NCBI GenBank assembly: GCA_019751945.1
Contig: JAIEMT010000065.1
Span: 1-36,034, forward strand
Direction of reading: 5' to 3'
Source of the DNA: a bacterium
GTDB lineage: Bacteria; Bdellovibrionota; UBA1018
DNA: 36,034 nt
Both the position numbers and the translations under genes were made by a program. Positions 33,811-36,034 of the stretch are shown in pieces; position 1 is the stretch's first letter, and each line of letters opens with the position of its first letter. Below the pieces are notes generated by a model that did not search any database, was not told the origin of the DNA, and saw only the letters and a list, made by a program, of their open reading frames with translations.

Positions 33811-35824
33811 TCAGTCCCGCCCAAGTGTTGAGTAAGCGCCAACCTGAAACGGTACTGCTTTCACAGAAGTAGGAGCGCTCAGCTGAGATCGCACCCCGTT
33901 GTACAGCAGTCGCCAAAAAGCCACGGCTCAACGGACCATGAATCGTTCGACCGTCGTAGACCCAAAGCGTGGCGTCTTTGTCTTCAGAGCCCGTAAAAAT
34001 TCCAGCTGTCTCAATTTTAGAAGACTTGCCCGTGCCTTCGGCCCAGCACTCGCAATCGAAATCCAGATCTTGCGCAAAGAGTGCAGAAGCAATTTGTTCC
34101 GGACTCATCGGACCAATGATCTGAGAACCGTTATTTACCAGCCAACGCTTCGCCTTTTCGGTTTGAGAGTTGTATTGAATGAAACTCGTGGGAGAATCTT
34201 GCTCGAATTGAGCGTAGCTGGTTTCTACTAAGATGCTCTTTCCCGATTCATCACGGTAGCCACGAATCTTATAGTAGGTCACCATCGCAGCGTCCTGCCC
34301 CATCTTTGCTTCGCCCACTTGCTCTCCGTCAAATAGGCCATCCGAAGAATGCCAAGAACTGTGCGAAACCAAAAGGTCATTTCCTGCCATGAGTGCCATT
34401 TGGTCTAAGCTTTTTGCAATGCCATGAGCGCCACCGACCAAAGTAAAAGACATCGACTCTTCTGGTCCTAGCTTCGCCGCCAGGGCCATGCCCGAGTGTA
34501 CTCCCATCGTGCTGATCAGAGGTTTCTTCCCATTGATTTTTCGGTTCTCGTTAAACAGAGAAAAATCCATTCGGAGATCTAAGGCAGCACGAATGGCTCT
34601 CCACGATTCGTTCGATTCATTTTTACGAGTTCCCCAAACCGCCACAAACGTCGTTCCAGAATAGCGCTCGAACACTCCTGAATATTCATGAACCCGCGCT
34701 TTCACGATTTCAAAGTAACCGCGAATCACTTCAGCTACTTCTTCAGGGCCGGCAGATTCTAAAACATGGTCTAGACCCCGCAACGAACCGTGCAAGACGG
34801 TGAGCGAGCGACGATCGATGGGCATTCGGTCTAGAGTGTTGGGATCCTTATTCGGATTATTCAATTCTTCAATCTGTGCGTAGGTGCTAGAAATCTTCGA
34901 TCCCACAACGCGGTAACCTAAGAACCCGAATAGGAAGAAGAGTGCAGTGGAAAGAATCATGGTTCGCTTCGTCAGAAGTTTCGCTCCCGCTTTTACTTCC
35001 GCGCGAGAAACGCTGACCATTACCTGTGCTTCGCCTGAAGCGATTCTCCGATAACCTCCGAAGTATTGAACTCCGTCCGTACCTTCAAATGCAAGCTGAC
35101 CACTGTTCAAAGAACTCGTGAGAAAGGATTTCACGAGAGGATTGTCAGCCATGGAGGTCCCAACAAGATCCAGCTGCGGATGCGCCAGAACCGAACCCTT
35201 GCTATCGACGAGAGTGGCCCGTACTAATCCATCATTGGAGAAAGCCTTTTGAAAACCGTCCGCCCGAATAAAAGCGACTTGGACATCAAGAGGAAGACCT
35301 TGGCGGGGACCCGCGATCATCATCACGCCGGGAAATGCATGAAGCACCCAGCGACCTTTGAAAGCGTTCGTTGCAAACTCAGCTTCTTTGGCTGCCATTT
35401 CTTGGTATTTCTTTACAACTTCAGCGCTAGCAATGGCTGAAACATTTCTGCCAGTGAAAATTTTTGTATGAGTGGCAGCAGGATCAACGGAGAGTTTTCT
35501 CCAAACAGAAACCTGCAGGAAATGCGGAGGCATTTCCACGGAAACGACTTGCATCGTAGATGGAGTTGCAGAAGCCGGGCCCTTGCTTCGAACCACTTCG
35601 GACAATTCGTCCTTCCACTGACTGAGTTGAATACTCACAAAGTTAGAAAGGGTATTCGAAGTATCGCCAATGGCTTGATCGACGAAGGCCTGGCTCTCAC
35701 CATTCAACGTCCACCAACTCACCCAGCTCACCACTCCGCACGACACCGCAACACAAAGACCCAAAACAGCAGCGCTGACCCAAGGTGCAAGTCTTTGTAA
35801 ATTGAGACGCGGACGTCCGGACAT
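33764..35824 (-). CDS. dCache sensor with degenerate cyclase and two GYF_2-like domains
   Basis: The 686-residue protein has TM helices at about 12-38 and 287-305 around a dCache-like extracytoplasmic domain (VRATLVDSKGSVLAHPQLDL, VGTSMADNP). A class III cyclase-homology domain spans about 335-520. Two GYF_2-like modules sit at 560-610 (RWLVNNGSQIIGPMSPEQIA) and 619-668 (TLWVYDGRTIHGPLSRGFLA). Against the intact cyclase in this window all six catalytic positions are changed: metal Asp to Ser347 and Thr391, Lys to Arg387, Asp to Gly465, Asn to Gly468, Arg to Ser472. It should not make cAMP. It more likely senses a ligand and signals through the GYF_2 modules. AGGGGG precedes the ATG. Confidence 0.8.
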   Translation of the reverse strand: MSGRPRLNLQRLAPWVSAAVLGLCVAVSCGVVSWVSWWTLNGESQAFVDQAIGDTSNTLSNFVSIQLSQWKDELSEVVRSKGPASATPSTMQVVSVEMPPHFLQVSVWRKLSVDPAATHTKIFTGRNVSAIASAEVVKKYQEMAAKEAEFATNAFKGRWVLHAFPGVMMIAGPRQGLPLDVQVAFIRADGFQKAFSNDGLVRATLVDSKGSVLAHPQLDLVGTSMADNPLVKSFLTSSLNSGQLAFEGTDGVQYFGGYRRIASGEAQVMVSVSRAEVKAGAKLLTKRTMILSTALFFLFGFLGYRVVGSKISSTYAQIEELNNPNKDPNTLDRMPIDRRSLTVLHGSLRGLDHVLESAGPEEVAEVIRGYFEIVKARVHEYSGVFERYSGTTFVAVWGTRKNESNESWRAIRAALDLRMDFSLFNENRKINGKKPLISTMGVHSGMALAAKLGPEESMSFTLVGGAHGIAKSLDQMALMAGNDLLVSHSSWHSSDGLFDGEQVGEAKMGQDAAMVTYYKIRGYRDESGKSILVETSYAQFEQDSPTSFIQYNSQTEKAKRWLVNNGSQIIGPMSPEQIASALFAQDLDFDCECWAEGTGKSSKIETAGIFTGSEDKDATLWVYDGRTIHGPLSRGFLATAVQRGAISAERSYFCESSTVSGWRLLNTWAGLTNGKPADSKPSNQAA

Positions 35825-35957
35825 GGATCCCCCTATTCCCTACTTGTCGGAAAATGGGGGGCGGAGGTTAACTGTTTATAAATGAAATAATAGTAATAAA
35901 AACTAGCAGGCTGATGAAAAACTCAAATTTTGAGGTTTCAAAAAAGTAAAATCGTTC
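35825..35957. other. AT-rich non-coding stretch before the right element end
   Basis: This holds the leader of the pseudo-cyclase gene (minus strand) and an AT-rich segment with a short palindrome CTCAAATTTTGAG near 35929. An 11-codon plus-strand ORF (ATG near 35915) is too short to call. The putative insertion-sequence end follows directly. Confidence 0.5.
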
Positions 35958-36034
35958 TCAGGCGTGTCCGGTTAAGAAACAAGTTTTTCACAGTGGTTTG
36001 AACGAGAATAAGGGTGAAAGAGGGTTTTCTTGAC
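35958..36034 (+). mobile_element. Putative insertion-sequence end, right edge
   Basis: TCAGGCGTGTCCGGTTAA begins at 35958 on the plus strand and is followed by 59 nt to the window edge. It mirrors positions 77-1 on the opposite strand. No ORF is recognisable in these 59 nt. One edge probably carries the left end and the other the right end of the same multicopy element. Confidence 0.55.

Noticed and set aside
1-36034. Window as a closed circular plasmid with overlapping ends
   Set aside because: The shared end sequence is inverted, only 18 bp long and lies inside the ends, so the ends do not overlap. The gene content is chromosomal.

Overview
The window is a 36 kb stretch of compact bacterial DNA with roughly balanced base composition, carrying 31 protein genes and one tRNA gene. 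The gene set points to a Gram-negative bacterium: many signal peptides, an outer-membrane-type barrel, a periplasmic murein endopeptidase of the MepA type, RpoH and SrkA. Class III cyclases with tandem sensors, GYF_2-type domains, an AT-hook helix-turn-helix protein and many exported hydrolases fit Bdellovibrionota or another former delta-proteobacterium. That placement is inference from gene style, not from a marker comparison.

Layout. (1) Positions 1-77 and 35958-36034 begin at the same 18-bp sequence in opposite orientation, each running exactly 77 nt to the window edge. They look like the two ends of a multicopy insertion sequence, so the window is probably a whole contig bounded by that element. 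The left copy interrupts a small exported-protein gene (2-355). (2) A tRNA-Val(CAC) gene at 575-649 has its 3' end and downstream flank duplicated in inverted orientation. (3) 816-7445 holds two exported alpha/beta-hydrolase lipases, an exported zinc-phospholipase-like protein and a large exported protein of unknown family. (4) 7488-9879 carries an M16 peptidase and an AstE/aspartoacylase-family hydrolase, divergent from rpoH. (5) 11010-13609 is rpsO-pnp. (6) 13766-15977 holds a putative outer-membrane protein behind a perfect 17-bp hairpin, then a membrane protein with a GYF_2 domain and an Arg/Asp-rich tail. (7) 16051-21357 is housekeeping: tmk-holB facing aspS-glpD. (8) 21439-24443 holds an EEP-family phosphoesterase, an aspartase/fumarase, a small OmpA-like protein and an unlisted 56-aa very basic protein. 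(9) 24440-26981 is an HNH nuclease - srkA - mepA operon, divergent from an AT-hook/XRE regulator. (10) 27806-33095 carries a catalytically complete adenylate cyclase with a duplicated sensor and HEAT repeats, then an RNA-modification cluster (two RluA-type pseudouridine synthases and an RlmI-like methyltransferase). (11) 33142-35824 holds an SRPBCC-like membrane protein and a dCache protein whose cyclase domain has lost all six catalytic positions and ends in two GYF_2-like modules.

The most interesting content is the signalling set: one intact cyclase, one pseudo-cyclase with GYF_2 modules, and a separate GYF_2 membrane protein. The pseudo-cyclase looks like a re-purposed cyclase-homology sensor and is the best candidate for something undescribed. 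No CRISPR array, integrase, toxin-antitoxin pair, phage module or defence island was recognised. Packing is extreme: three convergent pairs have abutting or overlapping stop codons and two more overlap by 34 and 47 bp. No gene-free stretch exceeds 300 bases.
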